Assembly (NCBI RefSeq): GCF_000331575.1
Contig: NZ_KB223527.1
Coordinates: 159,842-223,841, forward strand
Reading direction: 5' to 3'
From: Calidifontibacillus oryziterrae
GTDB taxonomy: Bacteria > Bacillota > Bacilli > Bacillales > Bacillaceae_J
Length of the DNA stretch: 64,000 nt
Part shown: positions 55,963 through 64,000 of the stretch, piece after piece
How positions within the stretch are numbered: position 1 is the first letter of the stretch
How the letters are laid out: the number at the start of each line of letters is the position of its first letter
Program-made: the position numbers and the translations under genes
Notes under the pieces: generated by a model
What the model was told of the DNA's origin: nothing
The model's database searches: none
Seen by the model: the letters and a program-made list of their open reading frames with translations, nothing else

Positions 55963-56074
55963 AGTACTGGCAAAAGTCGCGACAACCTGTCGCAACGCCA
56001 GTACTAGCGCTTTTTGTGCGTCGTGTTCTTCCCACAAAAGAAGTCGGATTTTGACTCGTGTGGGAAGAATTTTT
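55963..56074 (+). terminator. paired hairpins: terminator of the response-regulator gene
   Basis: First stem AGTACTGGC/GCCAGTACT (55963-56005), second stem TTCTTCCCAC/GTGGGAAGAA (56026-56069) followed by TTTTTAT. Converging hypE ends 50 nt further on. Confidence 0.78.
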
Positions 56075-56126
56075 ATCCGAGGGAATAGGCGTTTAAGCTA
56101 GATTCGTATACTATGTATACCAAAGT

Positions 56127-57134
56127 TTAACAAATTCTCGGAAGCATCGTTCCTGCTAATCTGTTTAATCGTCTTTTGCTACCAATCGGAGTTGTAATAA
56201 ATAATTGCCCTTTGTCCTTGGCTGTGACTTTACCGATTACACAGGCATCTTTACCCTCTTCATGCTGTCTCACTGCCTGTAAGACTTTATCTTCATCCTC
56301 TTTTGCAACAATAAAGATGATTTTCCCTTCGTTCGCTAAATAAAGAGGATCAAACCCCAGTATATCAGATGCACCATGTACTTGATTTTTAATTGGAACA
56401 CGACTTTCCTCAATTTCCACCGTGACTTTGAAGTCTTCACAAATTTCTACAAGTGTTGTCGCTAATCCACCACGGGTTGGGTCCCTCATCATTTTAACAT
56501 GTTCTGAAACTTGTACCACATCAGCAATCATCCGGTTAAGTGTTGCACAATCGCTACATAAGTCAGATTTTATTCCTAATTCGCCGCGAGCAGTTAAAAT
56601 AGCAATACCGTGATCTCCAATCGTTCCGCTAATAATGATTGAATCACCGACCTCAATATTTTCAGGTTGAATCCGAACTTGGTTACTTTCAAATACACCA
56701 ATACCTGTAGTATTTATGTATAAGCCATCCGCGCTTCCTAACTCAACTACCTTTGTATCACCAGCAACAATTTTCACGCCTGCTTTTTCTGCTTCCTCGT
56801 ACATCGATTCGACAATGACCCTTAAATCCTTTATTAAAAAACCCTCTTCTATAATAAAAGATGCTGTTAAAAATTTTGGAGTAGCCCCAGTAACGGCCAA
56901 ATCATTAACTGTTCCTGCAACTGCAAGCTTGCCAATATTTCCACCTGGAAAAAAAAGAGGCTTTACTACAAAGCTATCCGTTGTAAAAGCAATTTCACTG
57001 CTTGATAGAGATAGCAACGCAGCATCTAATTGAGCCTGTTTATCATGACCAAATTTTTCCACGAATACATCCTGAATCAGCTTATGGGCAAGCTCTCCGC
57101 CATCCCCATGAGCTAAATTAATCCGATCGCTCAT
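56127..57134 (-). CDS. hypE: hydrogenase maturation protein HypE
   Basis: Dehydrates the carbamoyl group on its own C-terminal Cys to the cyanide ligand of the NiFe site. The PurM-like ATP-binding fold shows AHGDGGE, FTTDSFVVKPLFFPGG, VAGDTKVVE, and MRDPTRGGLAT. The protein ends LAGTMLPRIC, with the essential terminal Cys. GGAGGAG lies 6 nt before the ATG. It starts 3 nt after hypD stops and is the last gene of the operon. Confidence 0.97.
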   Translation of the reverse strand: MSDRINLAHGDGGELAHKLIQDVFVEKFGHDKQAQLDAALLSLSSSEIAFTTDSFVVKPLFFPGGNIGKLAVAGTVNDLAVTGATPKFLTASFIIEEGFLIKDLRVIVESMYEEAEKAGVKIVAGDTKVVELGSADGLYINTTGIGVFESNQVRIQPENIEVGDSIIISGTIGDHGIAILTARGELGIKSDLCSDCATLNRMIADVVQVSEHVKMMRDPTRGGLATTLVEICEDFKVTVEIEESRVPIKNQVHGASDILGFDPLYLANEGKIIFIVAKEDEDKVLQAVRQHEEGKDACVIGKVTAKDKGQLFITTPIGSKRRLNRLAGTMLPRIC

Positions 57135-57137
57135 TCT

Positions 57138-58247
57138 TTACTCCTCCCTCATATATTGATAATGAGCTGCGCAACTACCTTCACCCGATACCATACAAGG
57201 GCCAATAGGATTTGTTGGTTTGCAAGCCTTCCCAAATAACAGGCAATCTTCAGGACCTACTAAGCCTCTAATAATTTCGCCACAACGACATTTCGTTTTC
57301 TTCGGTTCACCGACAACAACCTTAAACCGCCTTTTCGCATTTAATTGGGAATAATCGTCATGAATATCTAAACCGCTGTTACGTATAACCCCAATCCCAC
57401 GCCATGCTTCATCACAAGGCTGAAAATACGTCTCGATAATTTTTTGGGTGATTGGATTTCCATCCTCGGTTACTACACTCTTATAATCATTAATAATGTC
57501 GACTCGTTCCTCTAGCAAAATATCAATCAGCTTATAGATACCACTTAATAGCTCAACCGGCTCAAATGCTGTTATCATTCCAGGAATTTTATATTCATCA
57601 ACTAAATATTGATAGCCTTTCCTTCCTAAAACAATTGATACATGACCAGGTAAAATAAAACCATCTAGCTTAACCTCACCTGAATCTAATAAAGTGCGTA
57701 AAACTGGCTCTACGAGCTTGGTCGTAACCCACATTGAAAAGTTTTTGACATCCTTTTCGTGGGCGGTTTTTAGAGCTACTCCTAAGATTGGTATTGTCGT
57801 TTCAAAACCTACCCCGAGGAAGATTACCTCTTTAGTTGGGTTCTCTTCTGCAATCCTGACAGCATCGGGCGGCGAATAAACGACACGGATGTCGGCGCCC
57901 TCAGTTTTCGCTTCCAGTAACGTTCGGTTCGTACCTGGAACGCGAATCATATCCCCGAACGTACAAATAATCCGATTTTCGCCTACTGCTAATTCAATCA
58001 TCGCATCAATAGACTTTTGATCAGTGACACATACTGGACAACCAGGACCAGATATTAATCTTACATAATCTTGGAGCGCTTTTTTTACACCTGTACGTGC
58101 CAATGCCATTGTATGCGACCCACAAACCTCCATAAAAGCAGGCTTGTGACCGAATTTGGCTTCAAAGGCTTTAGCATGATTAATTGTTTTTTCAAGAAGC
58201 TTCTTGCTAATTTCTGGGTTGGAATTTTGTTCATGCATCTCTAGCAT
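57138..58247 (-). CDS. hypD: hydrogenase maturation protein HypD
   Basis: Iron-sulfur scaffold on which Fe(CN)2CO is assembled with HypC. Conserved segments: FMEVCGSHTMALARTG, SGPGCPVCVT, CTFGDMIRVPG, GVGFETT, GFILPGHVS, and RCGEIIRGLV. The C-terminal cysteines in EDCLLFGKACKP and SGEGSCAAHYQY bind the cluster. About 369 residues. I chose ATG 58247 (GGAGG 10 nt upstream), which overlaps the end of hypC by 17 bp; TTG 58253 and ATG 58238 are alternatives. Confidence 0.96.
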   Translation of the reverse strand: MLEMHEQNSNPEISKKLLEKTINHAKAFEAKFGHKPAFMEVCGSHTMALARTGVKKALQDYVRLISGPGCPVCVTDQKSIDAMIELAVGENRIICTFGDMIRVPGTNRTLLEAKTEGADIRVVYSPPDAVRIAEENPTKEVIFLGVGFETTIPILGVALKTAHEKDVKNFSMWVTTKLVEPVLRTLLDSGEVKLDGFILPGHVSIVLGRKGYQYLVDEYKIPGMITAFEPVELLSGIYKLIDILLEERVDIINDYKSVVTEDGNPITQKIIETYFQPCDEAWRGIGVIRNSGLDIHDDYSQLNAKRRFKVVVGEPKKTKCRCGEIIRGLVGPEDCLLFGKACKPTNPIGPCMVSGEGSCAAHYQYMREE

Positions 58248-58455
58248 CAGCAAGACGCCTCCATTCCTCTAGGCTTAACCGAGCGTAGTCCTCATCAACA
58301 ATCGACATCGCTTGACCTGCATGAACGATTACATATTGACCAATTTCTACTTCTGGAACAAATATAATACCTACAGTCATTTGTGAACCCATTACATCGA
58401 CTGTTGCGCTAAATTCTTGCTTTTCAATTACTTTTGCTGGAACCCCTACACACAT
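58231..58455 (-). CDS. hypC: hydrogenase maturation chaperone HypC
   Basis: 74-residue chaperone. Starts MCVGVPAKVIE; the N-terminal Cys2 is essential for carrying the iron ligand group and for binding the large subunit and HypD. GAGGGAAAGG lies just before the ATG. It overlaps hypD and follows hypF by 16 nt. The small beta-barrel family length is standard. Confidence 0.96.
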   Translation of the reverse strand: MCVGVPAKVIEKQEFSATVDVMGSQMTVGIIFVPEVEIGQYVIVHAGQAMSIVDEDYARLSLEEWRRLADARDA

Positions 58456-58471
58456 AACCTTTCCCTCCTAC

Positions 58472-60769
58472 TTATCCATTCGTTCTATTAGCAGTAGCAA
58501 TCATTAATTGTCCTAACGATAATCCTCCATCATTACATGGGACACGACTGTGGATAAATACACGAAAACCTTTCAATTCTAACATTCTCTTAATCTCTCT
58601 CGCTAAAAATGGATTATGAAAACTACCACCGGACAATACGACACTACGATTTAGTTTTTCATCATGATTAGCTAGCTTTACAATACTATCAACACATGAA
58701 TGGACGACGGTCTCGTGGAATGCTTGAACGATTTCGGCATAATCACGTCCTTTTAAATAATCAGTAATGATCCCCTTTAGACAGGAAGAAAAATCAATTT
58801 CTAGTAGATTGCAATCATCCTTCAGTTCATATGGATATACGTCCCCACGACAAGACGCATTAAATGGTACTATTTCTGATAATTTTATTGCAGCCTCACC
58901 GTCATAGCTCTGTACCGTACAAATTCCAAGAATTGCGCTTACCGCATCAAATAGTCTGCCACATGTACCTGCTAATGGGCTATTTAAATTCTTTACAACC
59001 ATATTACTAATTATTTCAATCTCATAGCTCTTTTCTGGAAAAAGCGTACCTGCTAATTCTTTTCCTTCATTTCCTAGATATTCTATCAACATTGCCACAG
59101 CGTTTCTCCATGGCTCTTTGATTGCTTTTTCACCACCAGGTAATGGTGAGTAGCGTAAATGAGCTAAACGTTTATACCCTTTTGCATCACCATATAAGAC
59201 CTCAAAGCCCCAAATATTACCATCCTCTCCATAGCCCGTTCCATCCAAAATAATTCCAAAGCAACTGTCGTTAAGATGGTTATCGACCATACAGGAAACA
59301 TGGTGAGCATGGTGATGCTGAATTTCTATGACATCACTATCCCTAAAATTCCTTATTAAATCTCGAACTGCGTAGCTCGGATGCTTATCAATTGCCAATA
59401 TAGGTTTCGTAAACGGTCCAAGCCATTTCATTAAGTGTTTGAGTTCCCGTTTATAATGTTGCGTCATTTCGTAATGATTCATGTCACCGATATGAGGTCC
59501 TACAAATATTTCTTCATTTCTACCAATTGCGAATGTGTTTTTTTGTTGTGGACCTAGAGATACGACACCATGAATGTTTTTGTCCGTAATCAGCGGGTCA
59601 GGAACGAACCCGCGGGCCCGCCGTAAAAATGTTAATTTATTATTTATAATTTGAACGACTGAGTCATCAATTGGATGAATAATTTTTCGATCTGCTGTTA
59701 ACACATAGTCTGCAATATCTTCTAAATAATGAAAAGCCTCTTCATCTTTATATAACATAGGCAGTCCTGATGGATTCGCACTTGTCACCACGAGAAATTC
59801 AAGGGAATTTCCAGAGAACAATAGGTGATGCAGAGGTGTATAAGGTAGCATCATCCCTAAAGTGTTTATACCTGGAGCCAGCTCATCTGGTAGAATCTCA
59901 TTTCGGTTCTTCTGTAACACGACAATTGGAGCCGCAGTTGACGTAATCGCTTCTTCTTCCCGCTCATTAACGGCACATACTTTTCGAACCGCTTCAATAT
60001 TTTTCGCCATAATTGCAAGAGGCTTTTGCGGACGGCTCTTCCGTTGCCTTAAGAGATTAATCGCCTGCTCATTTTTCGCATCACAGACAAGATGATAGCC
60101 GCCAATTCCTTTGATAGCAACAATTTCACCTATTGTTAATTTCTCTTTCACAGCAGTAATTGCAGCGCTTTCTGATGCTACTTCTTTTCGGTCAATACTA
60201 TACAATATCACCTTTGGGCCACACTCAGGACAAGCAATTGGCTGTGCATGATGACGTCGATTTGTAGGATCCTCATATTCCTTCCTACACTTATCACACA
60301 TAACAAAATCCTTCATTACCGTGTATGGTCGATCATATGGAAGTGCTTCAATGATCGTATAGCGCGGACCGCATTGTGTACAATTAATAAAAGGATATAG
60401 ATAACGAAAATTAGCTGGATCATTCATTTCGTTAAGGCAATCCTCACAAACTGATGCATCAATAGGAATTACTAACGAAGAAGCTCCTGACCGTTCACTT
60501 GCGATAATTGAAAAATCAGTAAATCCATTGAGTTCTACATCCTCAACAAGGATGGAATCAATCCTGCTTAATCGTGGTGCATTCGTTTTGAGCTCATTTA
60601 CTAAGTTTTCTAACGAGTTTTCATTACCTTCTGCAATAATACGGACACCATCCATATTATTTTGAACAGTTCCCGTTACTTTATATTTTTCAGCAAGTTG
60701 AAAGACAAAGGGACGGAATCCCACACCTTGAACCCGTCCTTTTACCTTTATTAAAATTGCTTCTGGCAT
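58472..60769 (-). CDS. hypF: carbamoyltransferase HypF
   Basis: Makes the carbamoyl precursor of cyanide from carbamoyl phosphate and ATP. Domains in order: acylphosphatase-like (GRVQGVGFRPFVF, residues 10-22), two zinc-finger blocks (CEDC, CTQC, CDKC, CPEC; about residues 105-185), YrdC-like (GIGGYHLVCDA), and Kae1/TobZ-like with IQHHHAHHVSCM near residue 485 and ILDGTGYGEDG. Total 765 residues, complete. It overlaps the hypB 3' end by 19 bp, with AGGAG upstream of the ATG, so coupling is likely. Confidence 0.97.
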   Translation of the reverse strand: MPEAILIKVKGRVQGVGFRPFVFQLAEKYKVTGTVQNNMDGVRIIAEGNENSLENLVNELKTNAPRLSRIDSILVEDVELNGFTDFSIIASERSGASSLVIPIDASVCEDCLNEMNDPANFRYLYPFINCTQCGPRYTIIEALPYDRPYTVMKDFVMCDKCRKEYEDPTNRRHHAQPIACPECGPKVILYSIDRKEVASESAAITAVKEKLTIGEIVAIKGIGGYHLVCDAKNEQAINLLRQRKSRPQKPLAIMAKNIEAVRKVCAVNEREEEAITSTAAPIVVLQKNRNEILPDELAPGINTLGMMLPYTPLHHLLFSGNSLEFLVVTSANPSGLPMLYKDEEAFHYLEDIADYVLTADRKIIHPIDDSVVQIINNKLTFLRRARGFVPDPLITDKNIHGVVSLGPQQKNTFAIGRNEEIFVGPHIGDMNHYEMTQHYKRELKHLMKWLGPFTKPILAIDKHPSYAVRDLIRNFRDSDVIEIQHHHAHHVSCMVDNHLNDSCFGIILDGTGYGEDGNIWGFEVLYGDAKGYKRLAHLRYSPLPGGEKAIKEPWRNAVAMLIEYLGNEGKELAGTLFPEKSYEIEIISNMVVKNLNSPLAGTCGRLFDAVSAILGICTVQSYDGEAAIKLSEIVPFNASCRGDVYPYELKDDCNLLEIDFSSCLKGIITDYLKGRDYAEIVQAFHETVVHSCVDSIVKLANHDEKLNRSVVLSGGSFHNPFLAREIKRMLELKGFRVFIHSRVPCNDGGLSLGQLMIATANRTNG

Positions 60770-61413
60770 CTTTCGTATGCGCTCCTAATCCAATTGATCC
60801 ACTCGTCTATACCTTCATCCGTTTTAGCAGAAACCTCGATAATGCTAGATTCAGGGTTTATACCCTTTAAATCTTCTAGCGCTTTTTCGACGCTAAAATC
60901 AAGGTAAGGTAAAAGATCAATTTTATTCAAAATGACCATTTCTGTACGACGGAACATAACTGGATATTTAGGGATCTTATCATTTCCTTCCGGCACACTT
61001 AAAATAGCAATTTTATGATTTTGACCTAAATCATAGCCTGATGGACAAACAAGATTTCCAACATTTTCGATAAATAAAATATCTATTTCGTCTAAATTAA
61101 ACTCTGGTAATGTTTTCGCTACCATTCTTGCATCGAGATGGCAGCCACCGCCAGTATTTATTTGTACAGCTTGTGCACCAGCTTCACGAATTCGATCCGC
61201 ATCGATCTCAGTAGCTAAATCTCCCTCAATTACACCAATACGAAAATCCTGTGAGAGCCGTTGAACCGTTTTTTGTAGCAGTGTTGTTTTCCCAGCTCCT
61301 GGTGAACTCATTAAGTTAATAACTAATGTTTTGCTTTTCGTAAATTGATCCCGATTAAAAGCTGCTGCCGAATTGTTATCTGTTAATACATCTTGACCTA
61401 ATGTTACTTTCAT
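60751..61413 (-). CDS. hypB: hydrogenase nickel-insertion GTPase HypB
   Basis: G-protein that helps HypA load nickel into the large subunit. P-loop MSSPGAGKTTLL, GDLATEIDADRI, NTGGGCHLDARMV, ENVGNLVCP and LNKIDLLPY are all visible. It lacks the N-terminal CxxCGC and His-rich nickel-storage parts of some homologues, so it is a minimal HypB of 220 residues. Start ATG 61413 has AAGGAGG upstream; the longer frame runs through hypA. It follows hypA by 13 nt. Confidence 0.96.
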   Translation of the reverse strand: MKVTLGQDVLTDNNSAAAFNRDQFTKSKTLVINLMSSPGAGKTTLLQKTVQRLSQDFRIGVIEGDLATEIDADRIREAGAQAVQINTGGGCHLDARMVAKTLPEFNLDEIDILFIENVGNLVCPSGYDLGQNHKIAILSVPEGNDKIPKYPVMFRRTEMVILNKIDLLPYLDFSVEKALEDLKGINPESSIIEVSAKTDEGIDEWINWIRSAYERCQKQF

Positions 61414-61426
61414 GTTGATAGCCTCC

Positions 61427-61777
61427 TTAATCACCTTCGTAAGAATCAACTTTAAACGTTTCACCTGAAATAAGTTTTCCCGTAGGAATATGACACATTG
61501 GACAGACGGCAATTTTTTGCTCTGGAATATACTCTGTCCCGCATATTGTACAAACTGCTTTTGCTGCTTCTTTTTGAATGATCAATTCAGAATGTATATC
61601 TAAAAAGTCAATATTTTGCCGCTTGTATACATCAAAAGCCAACTCAAGTGCATCTGGCAACGCATTGCTTAAATCTCCTACTATTAAATTAACTTTCTTT
61701 ACTTTTTTTATATTATTCTTTCTTGCATCAGTTCCGACGAGATTTAAGATATCTCCCATTAACGCCATTTCATGCAT
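61427..61777 (-). CDS. hypA: hydrogenase nickel chaperone HypA
   Basis: Carries nickel to the hydrogenase large subunit. It starts MHEMALMGDI, the Met-His being the nickel-binding N-terminus, which decides the start at 61777 (AAGGA is 8 nt upstream) over ATG 61783. The zinc site is CTICG...CPMC near residues 75-95. It has 116 residues. Confidence 0.96.
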   Translation of the reverse strand: MHEMALMGDILNLVGTDARKNNIKKVKKVNLIVGDLSNALPDALELAFDVYKRQNIDFLDIHSELIIQKEAAKAVCTICGTEYIPEQKIAVCPMCHIPTGKLISGETFKVDSYEGD

Positions 61778-61812
61778 ACGCATCTTCCTTATAGTAGAAA
61801 TTCACGGAAAAA

Positions 61813-62229
61813 TTAAAGAATACCAATAAACCAAATGCCATTTTCGCACTTCGTTTCGTACTCTTTTAATTGTAAATCACCTTGTCGATCAATTACTGTG
61901 ATAGAAGTATCACATCCAAAACATTTTAATTTCCTATCATAGCTAATCCATTGCACAATTGTTTGACATTTTGGACAGACTTTATCAAAAACGGTTACTT
62001 CTTCCCCATCAAAGTAACTTGCTAAATGGCGATTTTGAATATAAAGGTCTTGATAGCCTATCTTGTTATTAAGCGTTTCTCCATAAGCAGGTAGCCATTT
62101 AATTCCTGCCAAGCTGTCAACCATTTGGTCTACCTTTTTGAGATCGTCTTCTATAAATGGTGCACTAACCTCTTTAACTGTATCTACTACGCTTTTTTTT
62201 ATAAATGAGAAAAAATCAGCTCGATCCAT
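61813..62229 (-). CDS. zinc-ribbon-like protein of the hydrogenase operon, unknown
   Basis: Not recognised. 138 residues: helical N-terminal part (ADFFSFIKKSVVDTVKEVSAPF) and a C-terminal ribbon with CPKC and CFGC pairs 14 residues apart, followed by strands (GDLQLKEYETKC). The four Cys could bind Zn or iron, rubredoxin-like. It overlaps hyaD by 14 bp and precedes hypA by 35 nt, so it is in the operon and probably has a maturation or electron-transfer role. ATG 62229 was chosen; the site CAAGG is close, 3-4 nt. Confidence 0.72.
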   Translation of the reverse strand: MDRADFFSFIKKSVVDTVKEVSAPFIEDDLKKVDQMVDSLAGIKWLPAYGETLNNKIGYQDLYIQNRHLASYFDGEEVTVFDKVCPKCQTIVQWISYDRKLKCFGCDTSITVIDRQGDLQLKEYETKCENGIWFIGIL

Positions 62230-62719
62230 TTTCCTTGCACCACTTTTCAACTTGTACAACAACCATCTTAACGACTGTTGGCAATACATCCTTTACAGTT
62301 TGTGACATCTCAATCCCAAATTGTAAAGACTCAGGTTGAACACCAATCATCACCATCTTTTTAGGAAGCTGTTCACGAATTTTCGCTGCAAACAGTACCT
62401 CTTGAAAGCCCAATTGATGAATCGACATCTTTACGCCAAAATATTGTGGTATTTCATCATCGGTGATGGTAATAATCGTTCCACCAGCTTTTCCGGCATT
62501 TATTGCATCAATGATTACTAAATAATCAGCTTCCTCTACTGGACCAAGTAAGCGAATGCCGTCGGTCGCTCCCTCAATAATTTCAACATTTTCATAGCCT
62601 GCTAGCTCTTTCTCTAATAGTGGTAAAATATGAACGCCAACACCCTCGTCTGAATAGAGGGTGTTGCCGATTCCAAGTATTGTTATTTTATTAGTTTGCT
62701 TGTTTTCTAGGTTCGTCAA
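62216..62719 (-). CDS. hyaD: hydrogenase maturation protease (HyaD/HupD type)
   Basis: Nickel-dependent endopeptidase that clips the C-terminal tail of the large subunit after nickel insertion. Shows ILGIGNTLYSDEGVGVH with the Glu ligand, VIIDAINAGKAGG with the Asp and MSIHQLGFQEVL with the His ligand. About 167 residues. TTG 62719 has an AGGTG site 7 nt upstream; GTG 62728 is an alternative that overlaps that site. It overlaps hyaC by 29 bp. The substrate tail is visible in hyaB. Confidence 0.92.
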   Translation of the reverse strand: MTNLENKQTNKITILGIGNTLYSDEGVGVHILPLLEKELAGYENVEIIEGATDGIRLLGPVEEADYLVIIDAINAGKAGGTIITITDDEIPQYFGVKMSIHQLGFQEVLFAAKIREQLPKKMVMIGVQPESLQFGIEMSQTVKDVLPTVVKMVVVQVEKWCKENGSS

Positions 62720-63443
62720 TATGTTCACCTACATTATGGATTTCTTCATGCTTGTAACCGGTAAAAATGGATGACATTGTTCCATTTTTTTGGAGCCAGT
62801 CTTCTCGGAACGCCATGTAAATATGAACAATCATAAAAATCATAAAACCCCATGCAACAACATGATGCCATGAACGAATCGCAAAGCTATTTCCAAAAAT
62901 ATATGGTACCCAGCTAAACAACTGTCCTAAAGTAGATTCTGGCTGTGGTTCAAAAAACATATAAAATCCTGTAAATATAACCAAAATAGAGCCTAAGCCA
63001 ATAAATATCCAATAGCTTAGCTGCGCCAATGGGTTGTGGCCAATGTAATGCTGCTTCTTATTTGGTAAAAACAAGTAGAATTTGAGAGTTTCAACTAAGC
63101 CTTTCCAAAAATCTTTTCTTAGTAAATTCGAAGTAGCATGTTCATTTCCGACAAAAACCCAATACCAACGAACAATTAAATTAAGCGTGAAGATAAAGGC
63201 CGTTACAAAATGAACAATTCTTACCCAGCCCATTAAAAAGTTATATGACGCATCTTCTGGTACTGGAGCACTTACAAATGGTTTCCCAATATAAATACCC
63301 GTTACCATTAAGATGATAATTGCAGCAGCATTAATCCAATGAAATATGCGTACTGGTGCCTGCCAAACGTAAAGACGGTCTTCTTTTGTTTCAGCAACAC
63401 GCAAACCATCTGGATCAAATACGTTTCTAGAAGGGTTTGACAT
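62691..63443 (-). CDS. hyaC: NiFe-hydrogenase b-type cytochrome subunit
   Basis: Membrane di-haem cytochrome b that takes electrons from the hydrogenase to quinone. Four hydrophobic helices carry His ligands in VRIFHWINAAAII, VRIVHFVTAF and FAIRSWHHVVAWGF, and VHIYMAFREDW completes the family pattern. It has 250 residues with cytoplasmic N- and C-terminal tails. It identifies the enzyme as a respiratory uptake hydrogenase (group 1). GGGGGT lies upstream of the ATG; it begins 16 nt after hyaB stops. Confidence 0.95.
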   Translation of the reverse strand: MSNPSRNVFDPDGLRVAETKEDRLYVWQAPVRIFHWINAAAIIILMVTGIYIGKPFVSAPVPEDASYNFLMGWVRIVHFVTAFIFTLNLIVRWYWVFVGNEHATSNLLRKDFWKGLVETLKFYLFLPNKKQHYIGHNPLAQLSYWIFIGLGSILVIFTGFYMFFEPQPESTLGQLFSWVPYIFGNSFAIRSWHHVVAWGFMIFMIVHIYMAFREDWLQKNGTMSSIFTGYKHEEIHNVGEHIDEPRKQAN

Positions 63444-63459
63444 TGATTGAACCCCCTTA

Positions 63460-64000
63460 TTAACCTAATTTAATTTCGGTAGTCTTATTATTTTCTAAAT
63501 CGGTTAAATGGACTGCACATGCTAGACATGGATCAAATGAATGAATAATCCGGATAATTTCCAATGGAAGTTCAGGGTCATGAACTGGTGTAGTAGCTAA
63601 GGCCGCTTCGTATGCACCAATTTTCCCTTTACCATCGATTGGAGAAGCATTCCATGTTGTTGGAACTATCGCCTGATAGCTCTTTACTTTTTCATCTTCA
63701 ATGACGATCCAGTGTCCTAATGCCCCACGTGGTGCTTCCATCCAACCTACTCCTTGGGCTTGCTTCGGCCATGACTTTGGTTCCCATTTGGTCCGATCAA
63801 ATGTTACTTGATCACCATTTTTAATGTTAGCTAATAGCTTATCCATGTCTTCACGTGCCCACTTTACCATTAAAACAGACTCAAGACCACGTGCAACTGT
63901 ACGTCCTAATGCTGAATGTAATGCTTCAATTCCAACACCGAGTTTAGCTAATGTGGCATCAACTATTTCAACAATTTCTGGTTGCCCTTTCGCATAGCCA
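63460..64000 (-). CDS. hyaB: NiFe-hydrogenase large subunit, C-terminal part (cut by window edge)
   Basis: About 180 C-terminal residues are in the window and the frame stays open to its edge. LGRTVARGLE, EAPRGALGHWI and VPTTWNASP are family segments, and the C-terminal nickel motif is DPCLACAVH. After His a 15-residue tail (LTDLENNKTTEIKLG) follows, which HyaD should remove. The small subunit and the other nickel Cys pair lie beyond the window. An ATG at 63870 is internal. Confidence 0.96.
   Translation of the reverse strand, partial: GYAKGQPEIVEIVDATLAKLGVGIEALHSALGRTVARGLESVLMVKWAREDMDKLLANIKNGDQVTFDRTKWEPKSWPKQAQGVGWMEAPRGALGHWIVIEDEKVKSYQAIVPTTWNASPIDGKGKIGAYEAALATTPVHDPELPLEIIRIIHSFDPCLACAVHLTDLENNKTTEIKLG

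Overview
The window reads as chromosome of an AT-rich, endospore-forming Bacillaceae bacterium (low-GC Firmicute). Evidence: type-B RNase P RNA, purine-rich Shine-Dalgarno sites with many GTG/TTG starts, spore genes (sspH, spoVIF, sleB, yozQ-like), a class IV PHA locus, a lysine riboswitch, a CodY-like box and a class II Fnr promoter. The genus cannot be fixed from sequence alone. Metabolic content (NiFe hydrogenase, aldehyde:ferredoxin oxidoreductase, Fnr-type control, haem sensors) points to a facultatively anaerobic or microaerobic life style.

Layout. 1-0.94 kb: a 51-bp tandem array. 1.1-9.7 kb: ilvD, the ABC-F protein ykpA, thiN, a long U32-family protein and small unknowns. 10-16.2 kb: MATE pump, atypical SDR, MFS pump, fused msrAB, and lysine-riboswitch-controlled dapA. 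16.6-22.2 kb: GNAT, a mini FAD protein, and a tungsten/molybdenum aldehyde oxidoreductase locus (moaD, a 91-aa protein that also ends in GG, aor, and an E1-like ThiF/MoeB). 22.3-26.5 kb: secreted envelope proteins with copper-amine-oxidase-N-like modules and a BdbC/thioredoxin disulfide pair. 26.9-31.4 kb: a counterpart of the B. subtilis yit sulfolactate genes in which a histidine phosphatase sits where ComB/YitC would be. 33.2-33.65 kb: rnpB. 33.8-37.4 kb: phaC-phaB-phaR divergent from phaQ-phaP. 37.5-50.2 kb: PilZ protein, AKR, HAD, sspH, a giant DUF2157/GDYXXLXY membrane protein, an RluA pseudouridine synthase, a frameshifted FRG gene, a LysM protein, a CDF exporter and spoVIF. 50.4-56 kb: membrane S8 protease, sleB, Fnr-controlled truncated haemoglobin, HemAT, and a response-regulator phosphatase. 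56.1-64 kb: one long minus-strand hydrogenase operon, hyaB(partial)-hyaC-hyaD-(zinc-ribbon protein)-hypA-hypB-hypF-hypC-hypD-hypE.

How the genes work together. The hydrogenase structural genes, their protease and the complete HypABCDEF set form one overlapping transcription unit that should build a membrane-linked H2-uptake enzyme. The trHb/HemAT pair beside it adds O2 or NO handling and sensing. The aor locus brings its own sulfur-carrier proteins and activating enzyme for pterin cofactor synthesis. The cysH, phosphatase and yitD genes would turn activated sulfate and PEP into 3-sulfolactate, a spore solute.

Non-coding content is unusually rich. There are four distinct tandem or phased repeat families between genes, and a dispersed 190-210-bp structured element present four times (18.9, 32.6, 45.2 and 48.8 kb). 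Many strong intrinsic terminators are visible. Three short genes (40, 45 and 59 aa) are supported by good ribosome binding sites. No tRNA, CRISPR array, transposase or phage gene was seen.
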